Shown in pieces: positions 43,081-52,527 of a stretch of 64,000 nucleotides of DNA. The notes under the pieces are model-generated. The model was not told the origin of the DNA. It saw nothing but the letters and a program-made list of their open reading frames with translations, and did not search any database. Made by a program: the position numbers and the translations under genes. The stretch is from the NCBI RefSeq assembly GCF_900186965.1, contig NZ_LT906457.1:2692501-2756500 (forward strand), written 5' to 3'. How positions within the stretch are numbered: position 1 is the first letter of the stretch; each line of letters starts with the position of its first letter. This DNA is from Legionella spiritensis. Lineage in GTDB: Bacteria > Pseudomonadota > Gammaproteobacteria > Legionellales > Legionellaceae.

Positions 43081-44409
43081 ATGAAACATTATCGCGCCTG
43101 GCAGTTTTCCTGTTGGATAGTGCTCCTGTTGTGCTCCTATTCGACAATAGCAGGGAATGCATTGATCCTTCAGGAAATAACCCAAATTGCTCTAGCAAAT
43201 AACAAGGATTTAAAAGCGGCTCGTTATAATGTAGCTATTGCAAAGGCCCGGTTGATCCAATCTGGTCTTTGGCCTAATCCAAACCTTAATCTCTCAAACA
43301 ATGACGATCGCTTGTTTAATGATGAAGGAGAATACTCACGCAGCGCTGGTTTTAGCCAAGCATTCCCTATTTCTGGACGTATTGCAAAACAAAAGACAGT
43401 CGCACGCCTCGATGTCATGAAAGCCATCGCCGAAATTAGGGAGGCCGAGCGTCAACTCAGTGCCAAAGTGGCGAATGCATTTTATGCCGCGGTGATTACG
43501 GAGCGTCGCCTGCAACAATTGAATTATTTATTAAGAATCAACAAAGAATTAGTGAACGTCATCCATAATCGTTATCATGCCGCTGAAATTTCAAAGTTGG
43601 ATGAGAATGCAGCGCGCATTGAGTATCTGCGCATTGTTCAAGAAAAGCATTTATTACATAGCCTTCGCATCAGTCAAATGGCCACACTGAACCAATTGAT
43701 GGGCCGAGATGCGAATTCTCCTTTATCTCTTAAGGCAGACCTAAATACAGGGCAAAATTTTCCTGAATTACCTGCGCTAAAAACGTTAGCACTTAATAAT
43801 CGTCCTGACCGCCAATCCATTGCTCTATCAATTAACCGCGCCATTGCCGATCGCCACTTGGCAAAAGCGGAGCGCTTTGCTGATTGGACAGTAGGGTTTG
43901 GTGTCCAACAAGATAAAATTGTGGTGGAAGAGGGACCACCCCAACCAGCCGATCGCACTTTGGGCGTTACGCTTTCTGTTCCACTTCCTCTTTTAAATCA
44001 GAATCAGGGACGAATTTTAGAGGCAAGTCGCACGGGAACTCAGGCGATGATGGCGTTACGCGCCTTGAATTTAAGCATTGAAACAGAAATAGCGAGTAAC
44101 TATGCCCAATTGAAAGCACTTAGGATGAGCCTTAGAGAAACGCAAAGCGTATCTCTTAAAATAGGCGTTGAAAGCGTGAAACTGGCGCGTGACTCTTATG
44201 AAAATGGACAAATTTCGCTTTTGAATGTGTTGCAAGTGCAAAAACAACAAAATGATTTGCAAATGACTTATCTCACGACTTTAGAAAAGTATTTACAAGT
44301 GTATGTGGCTTTATGTACGGCCATTGGCCCTGGTCACACACAAGGATTTTGTCCTTACTTAGCTTATCAAAGGAATGGTTATGATGATGGCATTACAACA
44401 GCGAATTAG
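43081..44409 (+). CDS. TolC-family outer-membrane factor (CzcC-like)
   Basis: 442 residues with a signal peptide (FSCWIVLLLCSYSTIAGNA). TolC-type repeats include ITQIALANNKDLKAARYNVA, IAKARLIQSGLWPNPNLNLS and, in the second half, the RESQ-like coiled coil (YENGQISLLNVLQVQKQQ). The N-terminal block GLWPNPNLNL is typical of CzcC/CnrC-like factors. It is the first gene of the second RND operon and overlaps the adaptor gene by about 29 bp. Confidence 0.9.
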   Translation: MKHYRAWQFSCWIVLLLCSYSTIAGNALILQEITQIALANNKDLKAARYNVAIAKARLIQSGLWPNPNLNLSNNDDRLFNDEGEYSRSAGFSQAFPISGRIAKQKTVARLDVMKAIAEIREAERQLSAKVANAFYAAVITERRLQQLNYLLRINKELVNVIHNRYHAAEISKLDENAARIEYLRIVQEKHLLHSLRISQMATLNQLMGRDANSPLSLKADLNTGQNFPELPALKTLALNNRPDRQSIALSINRAIADRHLAKAERFADWTVGFGVQQDKIVVEEGPPQPADRTLGVTLSVPLPLLNQNQGRILEASRTGTQAMMALRALNLSIETEIASNYAQLKALRMSLRETQSVSLKIGVESVKLARDSYENGQISLLNVLQVQKQQNDLQMTYLTTLEKYLQVYVALCTAIGPGHTQGFCPYLAYQRNGYDDGITTAN

Positions 44410-45355
44410 AGCAATTTTACTCGCCAGTGTTTTTCTTGGTCTCCTCATCCATGCTCAGGGAGTGTTTGCCCATGGAGAAGAAATCGAAGTGAGTGAAGGA
44501 GGAGCCAAAGGTCCTGTGCATTTGACACCCCAACAAACCAAAATGCTCGAAATCAAAGTCGCAAAAGCAACCAATCGTCCCATGGCGCAAATGCTTGGTT
44601 TGAATGGCCAAATTCAACTCTTACCCGATGCGCAGGCGGATGTCAGTATTCGGATTAGTGGGAGCGTGACGGCCATTGATGTGAATTTAGGCGATGGTGT
44701 CAAGACAGGACAACGCTTGGCTACCGTGCAATCACGATTAGTGGGTAATCCCCCGCCGAGTGTGGCGGTCATAGCCCCCATTGCAGGCATCATTGATGCC
44801 AGGAATATCAATTTAGGTCAAGCTGTTGAACCGAATACGGTTCTTTTTCACATCAGCAACCGCGATAAACTGTTAGTCATTGCCCAGGTTTATGAAGAAG
44901 ATTTAGGCAAGGTTAAGGTAGGACAGGAAGTCAATATTCATGCGTTGAGTTACCCAAAGCTGGTTTTTCCAGGCAAAGTCACTTTAATTGAACCCAATCT
45001 TGACCCGTTAACTCGCACAGTGAACCTGCGAATTACTTTGAATAATGAGAAAGAACTACTCAAACCGGGCATGTTTGTTCGTGCCAATGTCATTTTAGCT
45101 CATAATGAAGCGGCACTTGCGGTGCCTAATACCGCCCTTTTACAGGCGGATAATGAGCAATTCGTTTTTGTGCAAAATGGGGATGAGTATGAACGAGTGG
45201 ACGTTAAAGTAGGTGCAGTAGACGATGACTACTCAGAGATTACAGATGGCTTAGTGCCTGGCGACCTCGTTGTGACTCAAGGCAATCGCGAACTTTATAC
45301 ACTATGGCTCACTGGGGGCAGTAAACCGCAGTCAGGCCAAGAGGAGCATCATTAA
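44381..45355 (+). CDS. RND periplasmic adaptor (CzcB-like)
   Basis: About 324 residues. Several in-frame ATGs stand together; 44381 is preferred because AAAGGA ends six bases upstream. The signal peptide (IRAILLASVFLGLLIHAQGV) is followed by HGEEIEVSEGG and the barrel-sandwich domain (DVSIRISGSVTAIDVNLGDG...TGQRLATVQSRLV). A second half is SVAVIAPIAGIIDARNINLG and a C-terminal domain ends with GNRELYTLWL. It is shorter than the CusB-like adaptor. The stop TAA is followed immediately by the RND start (TAAATG). Confidence 0.88.
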   Translation: MMMALQQRIRAILLASVFLGLLIHAQGVFAHGEEIEVSEGGAKGPVHLTPQQTKMLEIKVAKATNRPMAQMLGLNGQIQLLPDAQADVSIRISGSVTAIDVNLGDGVKTGQRLATVQSRLVGNPPPSVAVIAPIAGIIDARNINLGQAVEPNTVLFHISNRDKLLVIAQVYEEDLGKVKVGQEVNIHALSYPKLVFPGKVTLIEPNLDPLTRTVNLRITLNNEKELLKPGMFVRANVILAHNEAALAVPNTALLQADNEQFVFVQNGDEYERVDVKVGAVDDDYSEITDGLVPGDLVVTQGNRELYTLWLTGGSKPQSGQEEHH

Positions 45356-48300
45356 ATGTTTACGCGATTAATTGCCTGGTCTTTACATAATCGCCCTTTG
45401 ATTTTGGCGTTAACGATTATCCTTTGCTTACTGGGTGGCTATACCTTAAAACAAATGCCCGTGGATGTTTTTCCTGAATTTGCTCCACCACAAGTGGTGG
45501 TACAAACCCAAGCGCCTGGTATGGCCACCCAAGATGTGGAAACTTTGGTGACCTATCCCTTAGAAAGTGCCATCAATGGAACGCCAGGAGTAGCCAGTGT
45601 TCGCTCAAAAACCTCCGTCGGACTATCGACGATTACTGTGGTATTTGATGATAAAACGGATATCTATCGCAATCGCCAATTGGTTAATGAACGGATTCAA
45701 CAAGTAATAAACCGTCTTCCTCCAGGTGTCTCGTCACCAGTGATGTTGCCGGTCACCTCGGCAGTGGGGTGGCTACTTAAATATGCGCTTATTAGTCGAA
45801 CTGCAAGCCCTGAAACATTACGTACACTTTCAGACTGGACCATCCGTCCGCGCCTTTTGGCTCTTGGTGGCGTCGCTTCCGTGGTGTCTCTAGGTGGGGA
45901 AGTGAAGCAATATCAGGTCCAGCTTGAACCTAAGCGTATGCTGGCCTATGGCATCACGGTTGAAGAAGTGCGCCAAGCGTTAGCGACAGGAAATCAAAAC
46001 GTGCCTGGTGCTTTTGTTCATCAGGCAGGTACTGAATTCGTTGTGAGCACCATTGGGCGTATTAAGACGCTGGAAGACATTAAAAAAACACTCATTGTGG
46101 TTCGTAATGGAGTACCCATCACCATTAACAACGTAGCCACTGTCGCTTTTGGTGGTGAAATCAAACGAGGGGATGGGGCTTATAATGCAGAAAACGCGGT
46201 CATTGGTACCGTTTCTAAAATCTTCGGTGCCGATACGGTAACCACGACTCAGAAAGTGGAACACGCTTTAGCCGATATCAAAAAATCTTTGCCAGCGGGT
46301 GTTGAGTTAATCACCGATGTGTTTCGTCAAGCCAATTTCATTGAATCAGCCATTCACAATTTGACCAAAGCCCTTATTGAAGGGGGCATCATTGTGATTG
46401 CTATATTGTTTCTCTTTTTAATGAACTGGCGAGCTTCCTTCATTACCTTTCTCTCCATGCCGGTTTCTTTTATTGTGGGTATTCTAGTACTTCACTATTT
46501 TGGTTTTGGCATTAACTCTATGACGTTAGGAGGGATGGCAATTGCTATTGGTGAGGTAGTGGACGATGGTATTATCACAGTTGAAAATGTAGTACATCGA
46601 CTAAGGCTGAATCGGTTGGCCAAAAAACCTCTACCCGCCATTGAAATTGTTTTTGATGCGGTTTTGGAAATTAGAAGTTCAGTGGTCTATGCGACCATTA
46701 TTATTAGCTTGGTGTTTTTGCCTATTTTCTTTTTGTCAGGTATTCCTGAGCGAATTTTTAGCCCTTTAGCGATTGCTTATATCGCCTCAGTATTAGGTTC
46801 TCTTGTGGTCTCTATTACTATGGTGCCAGCCCTTTGTTATCTTCTTTTAGTACGAAAAACGGAAAAACAGCAGGATACTAAAGTAGTGATGCATGCTTTA
46901 TCTCAAGAGGAACGTTATCATTTGACGGAAGAAGAAGCGGCCCAACACGCTCAAGCGGAAACTCGTTTTGTGATTTGGTTAAAAAAACATTTTTTAACTG
47001 GGTTAAATTGGTCTCTGGCCCATTGTAAAACAGTCGTGGCCATGGCAATCGGTGCCTTTCTTTTCGCCTTGACCTTGCTTCCTTTTTTTGGGACTTCGTT
47101 CTTACCTGAATTTCATGAGGGTAATTTTATTATTGTGATGAGCACGTTGCCTGGAACTTCATTGGATGAGTCCATGCGATTAGGCAATCAAGTCAGTAAA
47201 ACTTTGCTGAAGTACCCGCAAGTCATCTCCATTGCCCAACGGGCAGGACGCAGTGAATTGGATGAAGACGCACTACCACCTAATGTTAGTGAGTTTGATG
47301 TGCGCTTAAATTTTGACAAAGACAAAACCATGTCTCCGGATGAGTTGTTGCAACGCATTCGCGCAGATCTAGCGAACATCCCAGGAGCACTGTTTAACGT
47401 AGGGCAATTTATTGCCCATCGCATGGATGAGGTGCTATCAGGCGTCAGAGCACAAGTGGCGGTGAAACTCTTTGGTGATAATCTTGCGACCCTTAACGAA
47501 CTAGGCCAGTCCGTCGAAGCCATTTTGAAAACCATTCCAGGAATAGTGGATGTTAACAAAGAGCAGCAAATCAATGTGCCTCAGTTAATTATTACCATTG
47601 ACCGAGAGAAAGCGGCTCGTTATGGGGTTAATGTAGGGCAAATTTCTGAGGACGTGCAAGTTCTTCTCAATGGAATGACGGTATCGAGTATTCTCGAAGG
47701 CCAGCGAACGTTCGATTTGTATTTGCGTATGAATGAAACAGGGCGAGACAGCATTAAAGCCATTCAAAACATGCTCATTGATGCTCATGGAGTGGCAAAT
47801 CAGGAAACCAAAATTCCTTTGCGTGCGGTGGCTGATATTCGCTTAGAGCCGCAGCCTTTTGCGATTAACCGCGAAAACGTGCAGCGCGTCTTAGTGATTG
47901 CCTTTAATGTGCAAGAGAGGGATTTAGGTAGTGTGATTCAAGAAGTGCAACAACGGGTTAAGGAAAAGGTCACCCTACCGAGCGGTTATTTTATTCAATA
48001 TGGTGGTCAATTTGAAAGTCAACAACAAGCCTCACGCGTAATTATTGTGTTTGGTGGGCTTGCTATTTTCATTATGTTGATTCTGCTTCACAAAGCCTTT
48101 GGCACGTTCCGTGAAGCACTGCTCGTGATGTTCAACTTGCCACTGGCTTTGATTGGTGGGGTGGTTTCTTTGTATCTTGCCAGTGGTGACATGAGTGTCG
48201 CGGCCATGATTGGTTTTATCACCTTATTTGGAATTGCGGCACGTAATGGGATTATTTTAGTGAGTCACTACAATCAATTGCGCATCCAAGGACAAAGCCG

Positions 48301-48571
48301 TGAACAAGTGGTCATTCAGGGCACCCTTGACCGCTTGGTGCCCGTGTTAATGACAGCAGCAACGGCCGCTCTTGGCTTAATCCCTCTGTTGTGGGGTTCT
48401 CCTGCTGGAAAGGAGCTTGAGCGTCCTTTGGCCCAAGTATTGCTAGGAGGATTATTTACCTCAACGTTTTTAAATATGTTTGTAGTACCAACAGTTTATA
48501 ATGCCATCGAAGCATGGCGTGAGCAGCATTTGTATTTAAAGGAAAACCAAAACCCTCAAGGAGAGTCATGA
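45356..48571 (+). CDS. RND transporter permease (CzcA/CusA family, second copy)
   Basis: 1071 residues. Signature blocks are PVDVFPEFAPPQVVVQTQAP, the TM4 region (GGMAIAIGEVVDDGIITVEN) with HME-type acidic pair, the cleft region (NVGQFIAHRMDEVLSGVRAQ), and the C-terminal helices (ALIGGVVSLYLASGDMSVAA; GIAARNGIILVSHYNQLR). The TM4 acidic pattern and cleft lack the Met cluster of CusA, so divalent cations such as Zn, Co, Cd or Ni are more likely substrates. The final residues overlap the next gene. Confidence 0.88.
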   Translation: MFTRLIAWSLHNRPLILALTIILCLLGGYTLKQMPVDVFPEFAPPQVVVQTQAPGMATQDVETLVTYPLESAINGTPGVASVRSKTSVGLSTITVVFDDKTDIYRNRQLVNERIQQVINRLPPGVSSPVMLPVTSAVGWLLKYALISRTASPETLRTLSDWTIRPRLLALGGVASVVSLGGEVKQYQVQLEPKRMLAYGITVEEVRQALATGNQNVPGAFVHQAGTEFVVSTIGRIKTLEDIKKTLIVVRNGVPITINNVATVAFGGEIKRGDGAYNAENAVIGTVSKIFGADTVTTTQKVEHALADIKKSLPAGVELITDVFRQANFIESAIHNLTKALIEGGIIVIAILFLFLMNWRASFITFLSMPVSFIVGILVLHYFGFGINSMTLGGMAIAIGEVVDDGIITVENVVHRLRLNRLAKKPLPAIEIVFDAVLEIRSSVVYATIIISLVFLPIFFLSGIPERIFSPLAIAYIASVLGSLVVSITMVPALCYLLLVRKTEKQQDTKVVMHALSQEERYHLTEEEAAQHAQAETRFVIWLKKHFLTGLNWSLAHCKTVVAMAIGAFLFALTLLPFFGTSFLPEFHEGNFIIVMSTLPGTSLDESMRLGNQVSKTLLKYPQVISIAQRAGRSELDEDALPPNVSEFDVRLNFDKDKTMSPDELLQRIRADLANIPGALFNVGQFIAHRMDEVLSGVRAQVAVKLFGDNLATLNELGQSVEAILKTIPGIVDVNKEQQINVPQLIITIDREKAARYGVNVGQISEDVQVLLNGMTVSSILEGQRTFDLYLRMNETGRDSIKAIQNMLIDAHGVANQETKIPLRAVADIRLEPQPFAINRENVQRVLVIAFNVQERDLGSVIQEVQQRVKEKVTLPSGYFIQYGGQFESQQQASRVIIVFGGLAIFIMLILLHKAFGTFREALLVMFNLPLALIGGVVSLYLASGDMSVAAMIGFITLFGIAARNGIILVSHYNQLRIQGQSREQVVIQGTLDRLVPVLMTAATAALGLIPLLWGSPAGKELERPLAQVLLGGLFTSTFLNMFVVPTVYNAIEAWREQHLYLKENQNPQGES

Positions 48572-49020
48572 TGAGTCGAATAATGGAATGTATTAATAAG
48601 AAAGCAGTGGATTTATTTTCTTTGCTGGTGGTTTTATTGGCTTTATTATCCCCTTTGCATGCCGCAACCAACCCTGATGAGCAGGCTCAGGCTCAATCCA
48701 TCCCAACCACCATTCCGGCCATTTGGGAGGCAATAGATGAACGCGCGACAGCAATTAATAAAGCACTTGCCAACAATCAATTGGATACCATTCATCAGCA
48801 TGCGTTTGCGATTCGGGACTTAGTCAAAGCACTACCTGGTTTAAGTAAAAACTTGTCCGAAGAACAATTAAAAAATCTTCAGCTAAACGTCGGTTATACT
48901 GAGCAATTAGCAAAGCGTCTTGATAAAACCGGTGATGCCAATGATAAAAAGGGCACAGAAGCCAATTGGCAGAAACTACAAAAGGTGATTGAACAAATTC
49001 GTGCCATTTACTCTTATTAA
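48568..49020 (+). CDS. Hypothetical periplasmic protein of the RND operon
   Basis: About 150 residues; ATG at 48568 overlaps the RND stop (ATGA) and has GGAG upstream. A signal peptide (DLFSLLVVLLALLSPLHAAT) is followed by a helical, mostly polar mature domain (IPAIWEAIDERATAINKALA, AIRDLVKALPGLSKNL, LNVGYTEQLAKRLDKTGDA). Similar small helical proteins follow CzcA-like genes in other bacteria and may have a metal-trapping role; I do not know the family name. It is the last gene of the operon. Confidence 0.75.
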   Translation: MMSRIMECINKKAVDLFSLLVVLLALLSPLHAATNPDEQAQAQSIPTTIPAIWEAIDERATAINKALANNQLDTIHQHAFAIRDLVKALPGLSKNLSEEQLKNLQLNVGYTEQLAKRLDKTGDANDKKGTEANWQKLQKVIEQIRAIYSY

Positions 49021-49107
49021 GTTTTGTCACTACTTATTTGTTTAGTAATCATCTTGTATCCCCACCGTAGAGTGATTCAAACACTTGTTCCATGAAGTCA
49101 TTTCGCC

Positions 49108-49135
49108 CGTTCCTAAACACCTTTGTTGAGGAACG
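49108..49135. other. Seven-bp hairpin in intergenic DNA
   Basis: CGTTCCT and AGGAACG pair across a 14-nt loop. There is no strong T-tract. It sits in the 297-bp gap between the second RND operon and phaC, which otherwise shows no supported gene. A small 67-codon frame from 49092 has no ribosome site. Confidence 0.3.
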
Positions 49136-49317
49136 AATCATCTCGCACATCAGTTGCTCATTCTTTATTAAACCCATTATCTTCATTGAATGTTTGACGA
49201 TTGGCTTCAACTGTTTTAACCAACAGAACTTTTTGAAAATGAAATGGCGGGTTAAATTTTGTGCTATGATTTACTATATTTTATTGATTCTATAGCTTAA
49301 TACCAGGGATATCGGTG

Positions 49318-51108
49318 ATGAACGGACTAGAAAAGGAATGCTGCCCCAAGAAAATTATATTAACTAAGCAGGAAGAATCTTCAGAACCTATAGGCTCTTG
49401 CTGTGTACCCGATGATGCAGATACTACAGATAATTTCTTTGCTCTTTTCGGTCAGTTATTTCAAGCAAACCTTGCTAAATGGACTTCAGGGATAAGTCCT
49501 GCAGCGATAGGCTCTTCCTACTCCACTTGGCTTTGGCAATTAGCACAATCCCCAGAAGTATTATGGGAACTGGCCTTTTATCCTGTTTTTCATGCTAAAG
49601 ATTGCATTAATAACATCATTTGTGTTGAGCGTGCTGCCGGTGGCAAAGACGTACGTTTCAAAAAAGACAGTTGGCAGCCTATGCCTTGGCGTTTATATGC
49701 TGAAGGATTTTTGCAGGTGGAGGATTGGTGGCGACACGCCACAACTCATGTGCCAGGATTACCCGACCAGGTGGAGCGTACCGTTTCGTTCTGGGCACGC
49801 CAATTCCTCGATGCCCTATCGCCTTCCAATTGTGTTTGGTCTAACCCTGATTTATTCCATGAAGCCATTCGCACCGGGGGATTTAATCTCATTCAAGGCA
49901 GCCAAATCGCTATGGAAGACTCCTTAGAAAAGCTAACAGGCGCACCTCCTACAGGCTCTGAACATTTTATCCCTGGCAAACAAGTGGCGATTACCCCAGG
50001 ACGGATAATATTTCAAAATCATTTAATTGAGTTGATTCAATACGAAGCTCAGACTAAAACCGTGTATAAAGAGCCAATACTAATCCTGCCTGCCTGGATT
50101 ATGAAATACTATATTCTCGATTTATCCCCCCATAACTCCTTGGTAAAGTGGCTTGTTAGACAAGGGCATACCGTGTTCATCATCTCCTGGCGCAATCCAG
50201 ATAAAGAGGATCGTGATTTAGGAATGGATGATTATTATCGCCAAGGCGCCATGGCTGCGATTGATGCGGTATCAGCCATTCTTCCTCAAACAAAAATTAA
50301 TCTGATGGGCTATTGTTTAGGCGGCACGCTCGCCATGATTACGGCGGCCGCGATGAGTAGAGATAAGGATGAACGCTTAAATAGCCTCACCCTTCTTGCA
50401 GCCCAAGGGGATTTTACTGAAGCCGGGGAATTAATGCTTTTTGTTACTGAAAGCCAAGTGGCCTTCCTTAAAAACATGATGAGAGAACAAGGGTATCTTG
50501 ATACCAAACAAATGGCCGGTTCCTTTCAAATGTTGCGTGCCTACGATTTGATTTGGTCCAAAATGGTTCAGGACTACATGCACGGGATGCGGCGTGGGAT
50601 GATTGATTTAACCGCTTGGAATGCGGATGCCACCCGAATGCCTTATAAAATGCACAGTGAATACCTTGAACAATTGTTCTTAAACAATGATTTTGCAGAA
50701 GGTCGTTATACCGTGGAAGGAAAGCCAGTGGCTGCTGAGAATATCCAGTTGCCACTTTTTGTAGTCAGTACTGAAAAAGATCACGTAGCGCCTTGGCAGT
50801 CTGTTTATAAAATTCACCTGATGACGGAGGGTGATATTACCTTCGTTCTCACCGGCGGCGGACATAATGCAGGGATTGTGAGTGAACCGGGTCATCCGGG
50901 GCGTTCTTATCGGGTTCATGAGAGCAAGAAAGGTGATGCTTACCTCAATCCTACGAGTTGGCTTGCGATCGCAAAACAACAAGAAGGCTCCTGGTGGCAA
51001 GAATGGCATGATTGGTTAGTGCAGCAATCGGCTAAAAAACGCGTCCCTCCACTGGTCATGAATACCTCACTACCCGCTGCACCAGGTACTTATGTACTGC
51101 AGAAATAA
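49318..51108 (+). CDS. phaC: Poly(3-hydroxyalkanoate) synthase (class I PhaC-like)
   Basis: About 596 residues from the ATG at 49318 (a GTG at 49315 is equally possible). The N-terminal PhaC_N domain is at about 90-260 (NSLVKWLVRQGHTVFIISWR). The alpha/beta-hydrolase core has the lipase-like box INLMGYCLGGTLA with nucleophile Cys334, Asp489 (VVSTEKDHVAPW) and His517 (GGGHNAGI). The C-terminal TSWLAIAKQQEGSWWQEW is typical of PhaC. It would polymerise 3-hydroxyacyl-CoA into storage polyester. The first 45 residues are Cys-rich and unusual. Downstream genes supply acyl chemistry, while PhaB at 54482 makes the hydroxybutyryl-CoA. Confidence 0.9.
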   Translation: MNGLEKECCPKKIILTKQEESSEPIGSCCVPDDADTTDNFFALFGQLFQANLAKWTSGISPAAIGSSYSTWLWQLAQSPEVLWELAFYPVFHAKDCINNIICVERAAGGKDVRFKKDSWQPMPWRLYAEGFLQVEDWWRHATTHVPGLPDQVERTVSFWARQFLDALSPSNCVWSNPDLFHEAIRTGGFNLIQGSQIAMEDSLEKLTGAPPTGSEHFIPGKQVAITPGRIIFQNHLIELIQYEAQTKTVYKEPILILPAWIMKYYILDLSPHNSLVKWLVRQGHTVFIISWRNPDKEDRDLGMDDYYRQGAMAAIDAVSAILPQTKINLMGYCLGGTLAMITAAAMSRDKDERLNSLTLLAAQGDFTEAGELMLFVTESQVAFLKNMMREQGYLDTKQMAGSFQMLRAYDLIWSKMVQDYMHGMRRGMIDLTAWNADATRMPYKMHSEYLEQLFLNNDFAEGRYTVEGKPVAAENIQLPLFVVSTEKDHVAPWQSVYKIHLMTEGDITFVLTGGGHNAGIVSEPGHPGRSYRVHESKKGDAYLNPTSWLAIAKQQEGSWWQEWHDWLVQQSAKKRVPPLVMNTSLPAAPGTYVLQK

Positions 51109-51120
51109 AAGGGAAGAAAA

Positions 51121-52527
51121 ATGGACAAGGAGTTTCTTGAGAATGTGACTTTTGATGAGCTTACGGAGGGCCGTCAAGCGAGTCTAAGTAAAACACTCAC
51201 TCAAGACGACATCAATTTATTTGCTGCCATGTCGGGTGATGTGAATCCTGCTCATATGGATCCGGTGTTTGCCCAAAGCGATATTTTTCATGGTATTGTG
51301 GGTCATGGCATGTGGTCTGGCTCGCTGATTTCAACACTTCTTGGTACTGTTATACCTGGTCCAGGCACCATTTATCTTAAACAGGACATTCAATTTAAAA
51401 AGCCAGTGCGTTTAGGGGATACTCTCACCATTACCATCATCGTCAAGGACAAGGGTGCGAATAAGCCCCGTGTGATTTTTAATTGCAAGGGTGTAAATCA
51501 GCACGGAGAAACAGTCATCGAGGGCTTGGCAACCGTGCTTGCGCCAACGAAAAAAGTACGGGTTGCACGGACTCATTTACCGTCTATAGAAATACATAAC
51601 CACGATCGCTTCGAGGCGATAATCAAAGCGTGTCGCTGTATGAGTGCTGTTCGCACGGCCATTGTGCATCCGGTTAGTATGAGTGTCATGGAAGCGGTGA
51701 ACGATGCGGTAAAAGCAGGACTCATTATTCCCATTTTGATTGGCCCTTTGGTCAAGATGAAGACTGCAGCTTTGGAAGCAAGTATTGATTTATCACAGTG
51801 GGAAACGATTGATACAGAACACAGCGATGCCGCAGCAAGCAAGGCTGCCGAATTGGCAGCTTCCGGCGAGATTGATGCCATCATGAAAGGCTCATTAAGC
51901 ACTCATGAATTAATGGGGGCTATTGTACCCACCGCCTCGGGCTTACGCACGCAACATCGTGTGAGTCACGCCTACGTCATGGATATCCCTTCGTACCACA
52001 AACCACTCATCATTACAGATGCTGCGATTAATATTGCCCCTACTGCCACCGACAAAGCGGACATTTGCCAAAATGCCATTAATCTTTGGCGAGTATTGTT
52101 TGGCGAGGACAAGAAGCCCAAAGTAGCCATCCTTGCCGCCATCGAAACCGTCAACCCTAAGATGCAAGCCACTGTCGATGCCTCTATTTTATGCAAAATG
52201 GCTGACCGAGGACAGATAAATGATGGCATTCTTGACGGTCCCTTGGCTTTTGATAATGCGATTAACAAGGAGGCAGCCAAAGAAAAAGGGATTATTTCTT
52301 CTGTGGCAGGCGATCCGGATATTCTTTTGGTTCCTGAAATCGAGTCTGGGAATATTTTGGCCAAGCAATTGACTTTTTTAGGTCATGCGGATGCTGCCGG
52401 AATTGTTTTGGGTGCTCGTGTTCCAATCATTCTGGTGAGCCGAGCAGACTCACTTCGAACGCGGCTTTTCTCTTGTTCCCTGGCTGTTAAACTGGCGGCA
52501 GCTCGAAAGGAAGGACGAATCAAATGA
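51121..52527 (+). CDS. MaoC-phosphate acetyl/butyryltransferase fusion
   Basis: 468 residues. The N-terminal 140 residues are a MaoC/hot-dog domain (DDINLFAAMSGDVNPAHMDP with the hydratase Asp-His pair, then GMWSGSLISTLLGTVIPGPG). From about 150 to the end is a phosphotransacetylase/phosphotransbutyrylase domain (ASGLRTQHRVSHAYVMDIPS; DGPLAFDNAINKEAAKEKGI; FLGHADAAGIVLGARVPIIL). Such fusions are known in polyester and fermentation gene sets. The Pta part would turn acyl-CoA into acyl phosphate, which the next gene, acetate kinase, converts to ATP. Coupling by ATGA supports joint use. Confidence 0.9.
   Translation: MDKEFLENVTFDELTEGRQASLSKTLTQDDINLFAAMSGDVNPAHMDPVFAQSDIFHGIVGHGMWSGSLISTLLGTVIPGPGTIYLKQDIQFKKPVRLGDTLTITIIVKDKGANKPRVIFNCKGVNQHGETVIEGLATVLAPTKKVRVARTHLPSIEIHNHDRFEAIIKACRCMSAVRTAIVHPVSMSVMEAVNDAVKAGLIIPILIGPLVKMKTAALEASIDLSQWETIDTEHSDAAASKAAELAASGEIDAIMKGSLSTHELMGAIVPTASGLRTQHRVSHAYVMDIPSYHKPLIITDAAINIAPTATDKADICQNAINLWRVLFGEDKKPKVAILAAIETVNPKMQATVDASILCKMADRGQINDGILDGPLAFDNAINKEAAKEKGIISSVAGDPDILLVPEIESGNILAKQLTFLGHADAAGIVLGARVPIILVSRADSLRTRLFSCSLAVKLAAARKEGRIK

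Noticed and set aside
49092-49295. 67-codon plus-strand ORF before phaC
   Set aside because: No ribosome site, low-complexity aromatic sequence, and it spans a hairpin. It is probably chance.
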